A stretch of DNA of 64,000 nt from Roseateles oligotrophus (GTDB lineage Bacteria > Pseudomonadota > Gammaproteobacteria > Burkholderiales > Burkholderiaceae_C). The notes beneath the pieces were generated by a model, which was not told where the DNA came from, did not search any database, and saw nothing but the letters and a program-made list of their open reading frames with translations. Where the stretch lies: assembly GCF_014204525.1 (NCBI RefSeq), contig NZ_JACHLP010000004.1:124001-188000 (forward strand). The letters run 5' to 3'. The position numbers and the translations under genes are program-made. Numbering within the stretch: position 1 is the stretch's first letter; each line of letters opens with the position of its first letter. Below are positions 45,991 through 55,840 of this stretch, one piece after another.

Positions 45991-47267
45991 AGGTTCTGGT
46001 TCTGGGCAATGGCGGGCGCGAACACGCGCTGGCATGGAAGCTGGCGCAAGCCGCGCGGGTGAGTCAGGTGCTGGTGGCGCCGGGCAATGGCGGCACGGCG
46101 CGTGATCCGCGTCTGAAGAACGTCCCCATCACCGACGTCAAAGAGCTGGCCGACTACGCGGTCGAGAACAAGATCGCCCTGACCGTCGTTGGCCCCGAGG
46201 CCTATCTGGCGGCCGGCGTGGTGGACGAGTTCCGCGCCCGCGGCCTGCGCATCTTCGGGCCGAGCAAGGCCGCCGCGCAGCTGGAGTCCAGCAAGGCCTT
46301 CGCCAAGGACTTCATGAAGCGCCACGGCATTCCGACGGCGGACTACGAGACTTTTGATGACGCCGCCGCGGCCCATGCCTATGTGGACAAGCAGGGCGCG
46401 CCCATCGTCATCAAGGCCGACGGCCTGGCGGCAGGCAAGGGCGTGGTCGTGGCCATGACGTTGGCCGAGGCGCATGAGGCCATCGACTGGATCCTGGCGG
46501 ATAACAAATTAGGTGTGGTGCACAACGCCGGTGGCGCGCGCGTCGTCATCGAGCAATTCCTGCAGGGCGAGGAAGCCAGCTTCATCGTGCTGTGCGACGG
46601 CAAGAATGTCGTCTCGCTGGCCACCAGCCAGGATCACAAGCGCCTGAAGGATGGCGACGAAGGCCCGAACACCGGCGGCATGGGGGCTTATTCGCCCGCC
46701 CCGGTGGTGACGCCCAATGTGCATGCCAAAGCAATGCACGAGATCATCATGCCCACCATCCAGGGCATGGCGCGCGACGGCATCCCCTTCACCGGCTTTC
46801 TGTACGCCGGCCTGATGATCGATGCCCAGGGCCAGCCGCGCACGGTGGAGTTCAACACCCGCATGGGCGACCCCGAGACCCAGCCCATCATGATGCGCCT
46901 GAAGAGCGATCTGCTGGATGTCTTGCTGCATGCCACCGATGGCACGCTGGACCAGGTCGAACTGCAATGGGACCGCCGCGTCGCCCTGGGCGTGGTGCTG
47001 GCGGCCGAAGGCTACCCGCTTCAGCCCCGCAAGGGTGATGCCATCAGCGGTCTGCCGGTCGACGCGGAAGACGTGATGGTCTTCCACGCCGGCACGAGCA
47101 AGACCGAGGCCGCTCTGCAGACCTCGGGCGGCCGCGTGCTCTGCGTCACCGCCCTGGGTGAGTCGGTGCGCACGGCCCAGCAACTGGCCTACGACACCGT
47201 GGTCAAGATCCAGTTCGATGGCAAGCAGTACCGCCAGGACATCGGCCACCGCGCGGTGAAGCGTTGA
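45987..47267 (+). CDS. purD: Phosphoribosylamine-glycine ligase
   Basis: The second enzyme of purine synthesis, joining phosphoribosylamine and glycine with ATP. The 426-residue ATP-grasp protein starts [20 protein letters not shown] and has the phosphate-binding loop [19 protein letters not shown], the family signature [12 protein letters not shown] near residue 290, and [14 protein letters not shown]. It overlaps yebC (ATGA) and its stop codon overlaps the TTG start of the acyltransferase. Confidence 0.97.
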   Translation: MKVLVLGNGGREHALAWKLAQAARVSQVLVAPGNGGTARDPRLKNVPITDVKELADYAVENKIALTVVGPEAYLAAGVVDEFRARGLRIFGPSKAAAQLESSKAFAKDFMKRHGIPTADYETFDDAAAAHAYVDKQGAPIVIKADGLAAGKGVVVAMTLAEAHEAIDWILADNKLGVVHNAGGARVVIEQFLQGEEASFIVLCDGKNVVSLATSQDHKRLKDGDEGPNTGGMGAYSPAPVVTPNVHAKAMHEIIMPTIQGMARDGIPFTGFLYAGLMIDAQGQPRTVEFNTRMGDPETQPIMMRLKSDLLDVLLHATDGTLDQVELQWDRRVALGVVLAAEGYPLQPRKGDAISGLPVDAEDVMVFHAGTSKTEAALQTSGGRVLCVTALGESVRTAQQLAYDTVVKIQFDGKQYRQDIGHRAVKR

Positions 47268-47908
47268 GCCTAAGCCCTTGCCCGCCGATGCCGCGCTTGT
47301 TCGCGGCCCGCGAAAGCCAGCAATGCCTGCATCCGCAGGGCAGTGTCTGGGCGCAGCGCCTGCTGCGCTGGGCCGGATGGCGGCTGGACTTTGACGGTCT
47401 GCCGGGCAGGCAAGGGGTGATCCTGGTCTACCCTCATACCTCGAACTGGGATTTTGTCGTCGGCATCCTGGCCAAATGGGCGCTGGGGTTGCAGCTGCGC
47501 TTCTGGGCCAAGGACAGCTTGTTTCGCCTGCCCTTGTTTGGCGCCTGGGTGCGCTGGCTTGGCGGTGTCGCGGTCAAGCGCGACAGCCCGCAAGGCCTGG
47601 TGCGCGATACCGTGCGCGATATGCAGGCCGCGCAAGCGCGCGGCGAGATGTTCTGGCTGGCCATGGCGCCGGAAGGGACGCGCGCCCTGGCTTCGGGCTG
47701 GCGCTCCGGCGCCTACCAGGTGGCCTTGCAGGCGCGGGTGCCGGCCGGCCTTGCCTATCTGGATTACCGCAGCAAGACGGTGTGTCTGCGCCAGTTCCTG
47801 CTGTTGGGCGGCGACCCGCAGGCCGATCTGGCCGTGATGGCCGAAACCTTCAGCGCTGCGCATGGCTACAAGCCGGCACTGGCCAGTCCGATAAGGATGA
47901 AATCATGA
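47264..47908 (+). CDS. Lysophospholipid acyltransferase-family protein, second copy
   Basis: A 214-residue PlsC-like acyltransferase of the same subgroup as the gene at 5202-5792: the active-site box is [17 protein letters not shown] and the acceptor box is [20 protein letters not shown]. It has no clear signal peptide. The chosen TTG start at 47264 overlaps the purD stop codon; ATG 47288 is the alternative but lacks a ribosome site. The downstream hemF overlaps it by four bases, so purD, this gene, hemF and nadD form one translationally coupled run. Its acceptor lipid is unknown. Confidence 0.82.
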   Translation: MSLSPCPPMPRLFAARESQQCLHPQGSVWAQRLLRWAGWRLDFDGLPGRQGVILVYPHTSNWDFVVGILAKWALGLQLRFWAKDSLFRLPLFGAWVRWLGGVAVKRDSPQGLVRDTVRDMQAAQARGEMFWLAMAPEGTRALASGWRSGAYQVALQARVPAGLAYLDYRSKTVCLRQFLLLGGDPQADLAVMAETFSAAHGYKPALASPIRMKS

Positions 47909-48858
47909 CGATCAACACCTTGCGGGTGCGCGAGTACCTGCTGGATCTGCAGTCCCGCATCGTGGCCGCCTTGCAGCAGGCCGACGGCAATGAATTCCTC
48001 AGCGACGGCTGGACGCGTGAACCCGGCGGCCGCCTGGAGGGCGATGGCCTGAGCCGCTTGATCGAAGGCGGCTCGGTGTTCGAGCGCGGCGGGGTCAATT
48101 TCTCGCATGTGCGGGGTCGGGTCTTGCCCCCCTCGGCCACCCAGCACCGGCCCGAGCTGGCGGGGGCGCCCTTCGAGGCCATGGGCGTGTCCCTGGTGAT
48201 CCATCCGCACAATCCCTTTGTGCCCACCGTGCATATGAATGTGCGCATGTTTGCGGCCCTGCCGGCCGGTGCCGAGCCGGTGGTCTGGTTTGGCGGCGGC
48301 ATGGATTTGACGCCTTTTTACGGATTTGAGCGGGATGCCCAGCATTTCCACCGCGTCTGCGAGTCCGCCTTGAAGCCGCATGGCGAGGCGCTCTACCCCC
48401 GCTTCAAGACCTGGTGCGACGAGTACTTCTTCCTCAAGCATCGCAACGAGCCGCGCGGCATCGGCGGCATCTTTTTCGACGACTTCTCGCTGCCCGAGGA
48501 GGCCGGCGGCTTCGACGCCGCCTTTGCCATGCTGCGCGATGTGGGCGACGCCTTCGTGCCGGCCTATCTGCCCATCGTGGAGCGCCGCCAGGGCCTGGCC
48601 TATACCGAGCGCGAGCGTGACTTCCAGGCCTATCGCCGCGGCCGTTACGTCGAGTTCAATCTGGTCTTCGACCGTGGCACCTTGTTCGGCCTGCAGTCGG
48701 GTGGGCGCACCGAGTCCATCCTGATGTCCATGCCGCCCATCGTCAAATGGCGCTATCAATGGGAGCCCGAGGCCGGCACGCAGGAAGCCAAGCTGTACAG
48801 CGACTTTCTGCGCCCGCGCGACTGGGCCCACGAGCCGGCCACCCATCTATGGCTGTGA
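47905..48858 (+). CDS. hemF: Oxygen-dependent coproporphyrinogen III oxidase
   Basis: A 317-residue heme-biosynthesis enzyme that oxidatively decarboxylates coproporphyrinogen III to protoporphyrinogen IX using oxygen. Conserved blocks: [62 protein letters not shown] with FFDDF, and [20 protein letters not shown] with [13 protein letters not shown]. Its presence shows aerobic heme synthesis. The ATG at 47905 overlaps the preceding stop codon. Confidence 0.96.
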   Translation: MTINTLRVREYLLDLQSRIVAALQQADGNEFLSDGWTREPGGRLEGDGLSRLIEGGSVFERGGVNFSHVRGRVLPPSATQHRPELAGAPFEAMGVSLVIHPHNPFVPTVHMNVRMFAALPAGAEPVVWFGGGMDLTPFYGFERDAQHFHRVCESALKPHGEALYPRFKTWCDEYFFLKHRNEPRGIGGIFFDDFSLPEEAGGFDAAFAMLRDVGDAFVPAYLPIVERRQGLAYTERERDFQAYRRGRYVEFNLVFDRGTLFGLQSGGRTESILMSMPPIVKWRYQWEPEAGTQEAKLYSDFLRPRDWAHEPATHLWL

Positions 48859-49481
48859 GCCCCAAGCCGACAAGAACAGGCTTGTTCGGCGGCAGTTTTG
48901 ATCCGGTTCATCTGGCCCATCTGAGCCTGGCGCAATGCGCTTTGCAGCAGCTGCAGCTGGACCGTTTGCTGTGGCTGCCCGCCGGGCGGCCCTGGCAGAA
49001 GCTGGCTCAGAAAGGCGGCCGAGGCTTGGCCTCGCCCGAGCATCGACGTGCCATGGTGGAGTTGATGGTGCAGGGCGAGCCGCGTTTCGCGGTGGACGAT
49101 AGCGAGCTGGAGCGTGACGGCGCCAGCTACACCATAGACACCGTGCGGGCCCGCCTGGCCGCCCATCCGGGTGAGCAGTTATTCCTGCTCATAGGCCAGG
49201 ACCAGTACGAGCGCCTGCACACCTGGCGCGACTGGCGCGAGCTGCTGCGCCTGGTGACGGTGGCGGTGGCGGCGCGGGCCGATCAAGAGATCCAGGCCTC
49301 GGCCGAAGTACAGGATTTTTTGCAGCAACAAGCTCTTGGCACGCAGCGTCTGGCCATGCCTGCGCTGCACATTTCATCAACCCAGGTGCGCGAGATGGTA
49401 GCTCGCGCCCAAGATATCCGCCCCTTGGTGGGCGATGCGGTCGCGGGGTATATTGCCCAGCACCGTCTTTACAGTGAGTAG
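48849..49481 (+). CDS. nadD: Nicotinate-nucleotide adenylyltransferase
   Basis: A 210-residue enzyme of NAD synthesis that adenylates nicotinate mononucleotide. The N-terminal [15 protein letters not shown] is the nucleotidyltransferase signature with the HxxH motif, and the C-terminal [10 protein letters not shown] is the second conserved motif (ISSTxxR). It overlaps hemF by ten bases at ATG 48849; GTG 48855 is an alternative giving the usual GTGA overlap. It is followed by rsfS, the common nadD-rsfS-rlmH order. Confidence 0.95.
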   Translation: MAVSPKPTRTGLFGGSFDPVHLAHLSLAQCALQQLQLDRLLWLPAGRPWQKLAQKGGRGLASPEHRRAMVELMVQGEPRFAVDDSELERDGASYTIDTVRARLAAHPGEQLFLLIGQDQYERLHTWRDWRELLRLVTVAVAARADQEIQASAEVQDFLQQQALGTQRLAMPALHISSTQVREMVARAQDIRPLVGDAVAGYIAQHRLYSE

Positions 49482-49488
49482 AACCTGA

Positions 49489-50268
49489 ATGGACATTCGT
49501 AAGTTGCAACGCGCCATCGTCGATGGTCTGGAAGATGTGAAGGCCCAGAACATCGTGGTCTTCAATACCGAGCATCTCTCGCCTCTGTTTGAGCGCGTGA
49601 TCATCGCCTCGGGCACCAGCAACCGTCAGACCAAGGCGCTGGCTTCCAGCGTCCGCGTGACGGTCAAGGAGCGCGATATGGAGGTGCTGCGCTGCGAGGG
49701 TGAAGAGAATGGTGAATGGATCATCGTGGACTGCGGCGCCGCCGTCGTGCATGTGATGCAGCCGGCCATCCGCGACTATTACCACCTGGAAGAAATCTGG
49801 GGCGGCAAGCCGGTCAATATGAAGATGGCCGACGCCGAGGCCAAGCTGGTCAAGGCCTCGGACGAGGAAGCGCCGGCCAAGAAGAAGGCCGCGGCCAAGA
49901 AGACCGCCGCCAAGACCAGCGCCAAGGAAGAAGCGCTGCTGGGCCCCGTCACCCTGGCCAAGAAGCCCGCGGCCAAGAAGGCGGCTGCCAAGACCGAAGC
50001 CAAGCCGGCCGCTAAAACCGCCGCCAAGAAGGTCGTGGCCAAGAAGGGCGTCACCCGCACCGTCGGCGTGAAGACCCCGGCCAGCAAGACCATCAAGGTC
50101 GGCGCGCCCAAGCCGGCCGCCAAAAAGGTCGCGGCCAAGAAGGTGGCGGCCAAGCCCGCGGTGAAGGCCGCTGCCAAGCCGGCCGCAAAGCCAGCCGCCA
50201 AGAAGGTCGCCAGCAAGACCGTGGCGGCCAAGAAGCCGGCCGCCAAGAAGAGCAGCACGCGCGCTTGA
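49489..50268 (+). CDS. rsfS: Ribosomal silencing factor RsfS with long Lys/Ala-rich tail
   Basis: RsfS binds ribosomal protein uL14 and blocks subunit joining when nutrients are scarce. Residues 1-112 are the complete RsfS domain (DIRKLQRAIVDGLEDVKAQN, VIIASGTSNRQTKALASSVR, WIIVDCGAAVVHVMQP, RDYYHLEEIWG). After that come about 145 extra residues almost entirely of Ala, Lys, Pro and Val in repeats such as AAKKVAAKKVAAKPA, like histone H1 or AlgP tails. Standard RsfS proteins are 105-130 residues. The tail is in the same frame without any stop codon and uses mixed codons, so it is coding. It may bind RNA or DNA. Confidence 0.93.
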   Translation: MDIRKLQRAIVDGLEDVKAQNIVVFNTEHLSPLFERVIIASGTSNRQTKALASSVRVTVKERDMEVLRCEGEENGEWIIVDCGAAVVHVMQPAIRDYYHLEEIWGGKPVNMKMADAEAKLVKASDEEAPAKKKAAAKKTAAKTSAKEEALLGPVTLAKKPAAKKAAAKTEAKPAAKTAAKKVVAKKGVTRTVGVKTPASKTIKVGAPKPAAKKVAAKKVAAKPAVKAAAKPAAKPAAKKVASKTVAAKKPAAKKSSTRA

Positions 50269-50299
50269 AGCCCGCGGCTGAAGACCGGAAGCGCTTCGC

Positions 50300-50767
50300 A
50301 TGCGTTTGTTTTTAGTCGCCGTGGGCCAGCGGCAGCCGGCTTGGGCAGACAGTGCTTACGAGGATTTCGCCAAGCGCTTTCCGCCCGAGATGCGGCTGGA
50401 GCTGAAGGCCGTCAAGGCCGAGACCCGCGGCAGCAAGACGGCCGAGCAATTGATGGCGGCCGAAGCCCAGCGCATCGAGGCGGCATGCCCTAAGGGCGTG
50501 CGCCGCGTCATCCTGGACGAGCGCGGCGAGCGCCGTACCAGCATGCAGTTAGCCGAGCGCATGAAGCTGTGGATGGGCGATGGCCGCGATGTGGCCCTGA
50601 TCATCGGCGGCCCCGATGGTTTGAGCCCCGCGCTCAAGGCCACGGCCGATGAGACCTTGCGGCTCTCCGACCTGACCCTGCCCCATGCTTTTGCCCGGGT
50701 GCTGCTGGCCGAAGGCCTTTACCGGGCCTGGACGGTGATGACGGGCCACCCTTATCACCGCGAGTGA
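50300..50767 (+). CDS. rlmH: 23S rRNA (pseudouridine1915-N3)-methyltransferase
   Basis: A 155-residue SPOUT methyltransferase that methylates pseudouridine 1915 in helix 69 of the assembled ribosome. The knot and SAM site are in [17 protein letters not shown] and [20 protein letters not shown], and the conserved end is TGHPYHRE. It lies in the standard nadD-rsfS-rlmH cluster and is followed by a terminator. Confidence 0.96.
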   Translation: MRLFLVAVGQRQPAWADSAYEDFAKRFPPEMRLELKAVKAETRGSKTAEQLMAAEAQRIEAACPKGVRRVILDERGERRTSMQLAERMKLWMGDGRDVALIIGGPDGLSPALKATADETLRLSDLTLPHAFARVLLAEGLYRAWTVMTGHPYHRE

Positions 50768-50779
50768 TCTCGAAAAACC

Positions 50780-50809
50780 AGGCCGCGGCTGCACCAGCCC
50801 GGCCTTTTT
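50780..50809 (+). terminator. Rho-independent terminator after rlmH
   Basis: AGGCCG (50780-50785) pairs with CGGCCT (50800-50805), with an inner GGCTG/CAGCC stem, followed by five T residues. AAAAA precedes the stem, so it may work in both directions. Confidence 0.8.
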
Positions 50810-50843
50810 CATTCGCCTCCTCAGCTGATTTCTCAGGGCCATC

Positions 50844-51452
50844 ATGAGCTTTGACTTTCTCTATCTCGCTTCGCAAAGCCCGCGCCGCCGCCAACTGCTG
50901 GAGCAACTGGGCGTGCGCCATGAGCTGCTGCTGCCCGGCCCCGAAGAAGACGCGGAAGGCCTGGAAGCCGTGTGGGCCGATGAGCTGCCCGAGCACTATG
51001 TGGCCCGCGTCACCCAGGCCAAGCTGGGCGCGGCGCTGAGCCGCTTGAAGGCGCGCGGCCTGAGTCCGGCGCCGGTGCTGTGTTCGGACACCACGGTGGC
51101 CTTGGGGCGACTGATCCTGGGCAAACCGCTGGATGCCGAGGACGCCTTCCAGACCCTCAGCCGCCTGGCCGGCCGAAGCCACCGCGTCATCACCGCCGTG
51201 GTCGTCGCCACGCCGGACGGGCAAAGCGAAGCGGCGCTGAATGTCTCGAGTGTGGACTTCGCGGCCGTGGATGCCGAGCAGTTGCGCCGCTATGTGGCCA
51301 GCGGCGAGCCCTTCGGCAAGGCGGGCTCTTATGCGATACAAAGTCAGGCCGCGGCCTGGATTTCTCGCATCGAGGGCAGCTATTCAGGCATCATGGGCCT
51401 GCCCTTGTTCGAGACCGCCCAATTGCTGCGCAAGATCGGTCTGCGTTTCTGA
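50844..51452 (+). CDS. maf: Maf-family nucleotide pyrophosphatase
   Basis: A 202-residue Maf/Ham1-fold protein with the diagnostic N-terminus [18 protein letters not shown] and the motifs [16 protein letters not shown] and [20 protein letters not shown] with [14 protein letters not shown]. Maf proteins hydrolyse non-canonical or modified nucleoside triphosphates; the YceF branch (7-methyl-GTP) is the more likely here than the YhdE branch (dTTP/UTP), judged from general resemblance only. It precedes rng, as in many betaproteobacteria. Confidence 0.93.
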   Translation: MSFDFLYLASQSPRRRQLLEQLGVRHELLLPGPEEDAEGLEAVWADELPEHYVARVTQAKLGAALSRLKARGLSPAPVLCSDTTVALGRLILGKPLDAEDAFQTLSRLAGRSHRVITAVVVATPDGQSEAALNVSSVDFAAVDAEQLRRYVASGEPFGKAGSYAIQSQAAAWISRIEGSYSGIMGLPLFETAQLLRKIGLRF

Positions 51453-51467
51453 GGCAAGGGCGAGTCT

Positions 51468-51499
51468 TGTCGCCTGTCCGGCTGGCCGGCCAGGCGACA
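51468..51499 (+). promoter_or_regulatory. Long hairpin in the maf-rng intergenic leader
   Basis: TGTCGCCTG (51468-51476) pairs perfectly with CAGGCGACA (51491-51499), with an additional CCGG/CCGG inner pairing. It is 23 bases upstream of the rng start and has no T run, so it looks like a leader structure. RNase E/G messages are known to be self-regulated through 5' structures in other bacteria; here that is inference. Confidence 0.4.
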
Positions 51500-51521
51500 G
51501 CATTCGAGGTTTGAGATCCCC

Positions 51522-53009
<1,488 letters not shown>

Positions 53010-53010
53010 C

Positions 53011-54327
53011 TTAGCGCTTGCGGGCGCTTTTCTGCTCGTACATGGCCCGGTCGGCGTGCGCCAGCAGCTCTTCCAGCGTCCGGCCATGTGCGGGGAACAG
53101 GGCCCGGCCCAGGGAGCAGCCCACATGCACCCGCACATTGGCCTCCGCCGTTGGCAGACTGATGGGCATGTGGATGGCCTTGGACAGCTTGTCCAGCAAC
53201 TGGGTGAGGCCCTGCTCCTCCGGTGCTTCCAGCAAGAGCAGGGCGAATTCGTCGCCGCCCAGGCGGGCCACCATATCTTCGCCGCGTAAATGCTTGCGCA
53301 AGCGGCTGGCGACGGTCTGCAGGATCACGTCTCCGGCGGCATGGCCGTGCTGGTCGTTGATCAGCTTGAAGCCGTCCAGATCGAGGTAAACCACGGCCAG
53401 ATGCGCGTCCAGGCGCCGGGCGCCGGCCAGGGCTGCATACAGGCGCTGCTCAAAGCGGGCGCGGTTGGGCAGGCCGGTCAGCGGATCGTGATTGGCGCGG
53501 TATTCATGGTGCTGGGCGCGTTGCTGCAGATCGGTCACATCCATCAGCGTACAGATAAAACCGACGGCCGTCTGGGACGAGTCGCGGATGGGGCCGGCCT
53601 CCAGTCGCAACCAGCGTTCCGCCTGGCCTGAATGAGCGATAGGGAACTCCTCCGCCAGGCGGGTGACGGCTTTGGTGGCTGCAATCCAGCGCTGCTGCAA
53701 GGTCTCGGCCGCGGCGGCCGAGAGTGCACGGGTCCAGCAGTGGCCCAGGTCCTGCGGGCCGTTCAGGCCTAACATCTCAAGTCCACGGTCATTGCAATAG
53801 GTCAGCCGGCCTTGCATATCGGTTTCAAACAGGCCTACCGGGGCCAGGCGGGCCATCTCCTTGAAGCGCAGGCTTTGGCGGGCCAATTCGTCCTGGGTCT
53901 GGCGCAGGCGGGCCAGCTCCTCGGCCAGTTGCAGCGACTGCTGTTTGAGCATGCTTTCGCGCCGCAGCGTCTCCGACATATCGCGGATCTGCAGCAGGCA
54001 TTGCCGGTTCTCGCCACGGCTGATGGCCAGCACGTCCACCGCCTGGTGAATCCGCTCCGAGTCCGGGCCGCGCAGCGGGAACAAGGGCAGGGGCATGGGG
54101 TGGAAGGCGTGCGAGAGCCGGCTGGAGCGGCCCCGCGCCAGCGCTTCGACGCTGGCCTGCAGCAGGCGCGGATCGATGGCCGTGCCAAAAGCCTCGGCCA
54201 GATCCAGGCCGACGACGGCCGCGCTCAGCCGTGCTCTCTCGCAGACCCAGCGATTGCAGAGTTCGATGCGCCCCGTGGCATCGAGCACGATGATGCCGAG
54301 TTCAAGGGCTTCTAAAGCATGGTGCAT
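53011..54327 (-). CDS. PAS-GGDEF diguanylate cyclase
   Basis: A 438-residue cytoplasmic signalling protein. An N-terminal PAS-like domain (HALEALELGIIVLDATGRIE) and a second PAS with PAC segment (FKEMARLAPVGLFETDMQGR ... RWLRLEAGPIRDSSQTAVG) are joined by a coiled coil (residues about 125-160). The C-terminal GGDEF domain has HDPLTGLPNRARFEQRL, YLDLDGFKLINDQHGHAAGD and the active loop ARLGGDEFALLLLE. The intact GGDEF predicts c-di-GMP synthesis; a typical RxxD inhibitory site is not apparent. It is the third gene of the operon with the CheY-like and CheC proteins, and ends two bases from the convergent rng stop. Confidence 0.9.
   Translation of the reverse strand: MHHALEALELGIIVLDATGRIELCNRWVCERARLSAAVVGLDLAEAFGTAIDPRLLQASVEALARGRSSRLSHAFHPMPLPLFPLRGPDSERIHQAVDVLAISRGENRQCLLQIRDMSETLRRESMLKQQSLQLAEELARLRQTQDELARQSLRFKEMARLAPVGLFETDMQGRLTYCNDRGLEMLGLNGPQDLGHCWTRALSAAAAETLQQRWIAATKAVTRLAEEFPIAHSGQAERWLRLEAGPIRDSSQTAVGFICTLMDVTDLQQRAQHHEYRANHDPLTGLPNRARFEQRLYAALAGARRLDAHLAVVYLDLDGFKLINDQHGHAAGDVILQTVASRLRKHLRGEDMVARLGGDEFALLLLEAPEEQGLTQLLDKLSKAIHMPISLPTAEANVRVHVGCSLGRALFPAHGRTLEELLAHADRAMYEQKSARKR
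53013..53031 (+). terminator. Terminator for rng inside the end of the GGDEF gene
   Basis: AGCGC (53013-53017) pairs with GCGCT (53024-53028) and is followed by TTTT on the plus strand, directly after the rng stop codon. The stem overlaps the last codons of the convergent GGDEF gene. Confidence 0.55.
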
Positions 54328-54366
54328 CGTTGTCCTTGCCGCTGACTCAGGGCGCGGGCCCTGGGT

Positions 54367-55014
54367 TCAGGGGCTTTCCTCGTCTTCAGGGAGGTCAAAG
54401 AAGCGTTGGATCAGCTTGATCACATGGGCCAGCGAGGGCAGGTCCATCAGGAAGAGCACATAGCCCGCCACGTTCTGGCTGCTCAGCGACATGCCGATGC
54501 GCGCGACCAGCACCACATCGCTTTGCCCGTGGTGGCGGAACAGGTCTTGCGGCGTCACCCGTTCGACGCCGGGCAAGGTGCCCACCATCTCGGTGCTGAA
54601 GATATGGGCCAGGCTGCTCATGCAGCTGTTCATGATGATGTTGCCGATCTCGCCCAGCGCGTCCTGCTCCAGCTCGCTGACATGCTCCAGCGGCGTGTCG
54701 GTGTCGCCCAGCATGCGGCGCACGATGTCCAGGCCGCCACGCTCGGGGAAGAGCAGCAGGGTCTCGGTGGCCAGATGGGCGTCGGCGCTGTGAAAGGTCT
54801 GCGAGATGCTGCACAGCGTCGGGTTGTCCTGCGCCGAGGGCAGGTCGACCAGGCGTTGCACCAGCTCCTTGCGGGTCAGGATCTCGACCTCGGGCACCGT
54901 GACATGAATCTCTTCATTGACGATGTCGGCAAAGGAGGCCGCCGCTTCACCGAGGGCGAGGTTGAAAGCCTCGGCCAGCGCGTCGCGCTCCAGCTCGCTG
55001 AGCTGCGTCCTCAC
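54367..55014 (-). CDS. CheC-type chemotaxis phosphatase
   Basis: A 215-residue CheC-family protein that should dephosphorylate a CheY-type receiver. Both family active-site motifs D-x3-E-x2-N-x22-P are intact: Asp11, Glu15, Asn18 and Pro41 in the first half (DALAEAFNLALGEAAASFAD) and DALGEIGNIIMNSCMSSLAH with Pro 23 residues after the Asn in the second. The start is GTG 55014, overlapping the stop codon of the receiver gene (GTGA), so the two are made together. CheC is best known in Bacillus and Thermotoga; here it is paired with a stand-alone receiver and a diguanylate cyclase rather than with flagellar chemotaxis genes. Confidence 0.88.
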   Translation of the reverse strand: MRTQLSELERDALAEAFNLALGEAAASFADIVNEEIHVTVPEVEILTRKELVQRLVDLPSAQDNPTLCSISQTFHSADAHLATETLLLFPERGGLDIVRRMLGDTDTPLEHVSELEQDALGEIGNIIMNSCMSSLAHIFSTEMVGTLPGVERVTPQDLFRHHGQSDVVLVARIGMSLSSQNVAGYVLFLMDLPSLAHVIKLIQRFFDLPEDEESP

Positions 55015-55382
55015 GGCGCCTCCAGCAGAGCCAGGATTTGATCGATCACTTCGCCCTTGGCCGGCTTTTTGAACAAGGGCACGTTCAAGGCCTGGGCCTT
55101 CTGGCGCATCGCGTCCTGGGCGTTGGCGGTGAGCAGGGCCAGGCGGGTCTGCGGGGCGAGCCGGCGGATCTGCTCGGCCGCTTCCAGCCCGCTCATCACC
55201 GGCATATTGATGTCCAGAATGGCGAGGTCGGGCGGCTCCTGCCTGGCGGTTTCGACGGCGGCCTGGCCGTCGCCGGCTTCGATCACGACGGCATGGGGCT
55301 GGCGCGTCATGATCAGGGCGATGATGAGCGCACGCGACACTTTGCTGTCGTCGACCACCAGAATCTTCAAGGGATTGGACAT
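55011..55382 (-). CDS. CheY-like single-domain response regulator
   Basis: A 123-residue stand-alone receiver. The acidic pair is ILVVDDSKVSRA, the phosphoacceptor Asp is in LAILDINMPVMSGLEA, followed by Thr in LALLTANAQDAM and Lys in PLFKKPAKGEV; all residues needed for phosphorylation are present. It has no output domain, so it must act by binding another protein. The start is ATG 55382 (MSNPLKILVVDD); ATG 55397 would add five residues. It is the first gene of the operon with the CheC phosphatase and the PAS-GGDEF protein. Confidence 0.92.
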   Translation of the reverse strand: MSNPLKILVVDDSKVSRALIIALIMTRQPHAVVIEAGDGQAAVETARQEPPDLAILDINMPVMSGLEAAEQIRRLAPQTRLALLTANAQDAMRQKAQALNVPLFKKPAKGEVIDQILALLEAP

Positions 55383-55840
55383 TTCATTCCGCCTCAAAAA
55401 ATAGCCCCGGACGACACCGTCAAAAAGGGCAGGTAGCTTTTTGGACTCTGATCAATTCTGCGGTAAGACTTGGGCCTTGTCTGCACAATAATGAGCAGGA
55501 AAAAGGAGTTGTAGGCCTTGCCGACTCGCGGCCTTGGTTTACGCCTGGTCACAAAGCGGCGACAAATCTCCAACGCCTGTGCTCCCTGTCGGGGCGGCCT
55601 GTTGGGTGTTCAGGGTCGATAATGCGCAGCAATGTGCGCTGTCCGAGCGCGGGCTTTGATTGCCTAGCCCCTGCCAGACCAGCCTGATGCCGGCCTGGGG
55701 CAAAATACCGGCCAGTCGGAAGCCGCTGCGCTGCAAGCCCGCGTAGCAAATCTGTGCGAACCCAGTGCAAACCGAATGCAATGATTGCGAGCCGCATGCC
55801 TGAGCAGAACCCCGTCGCCCGCCAAGGGTCCGTAAGTACC
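55383..55840. other. Intergenic region between the receiver operon and tolB
   Basis: These 458 bases separate divergently transcribed units and must hold promoters for both. I see no convincing gene, repeat or tRNA. Open frames on both strands are short and unlike known proteins. In particular there is no trace of tolA, tolR or tolQ, which usually precede tolB. Confidence 0.5.

Noticed and set aside
49779-50258. 159-codon minus-strand frame opposite the RsfS tail, resembling a membrane protein rich in Leu/Ala
   Set aside because: It is the complement of Lys/Ala repeats, which automatically reads as Leu/Ala/Phe; the plus-strand frame is continuous with RsfS.
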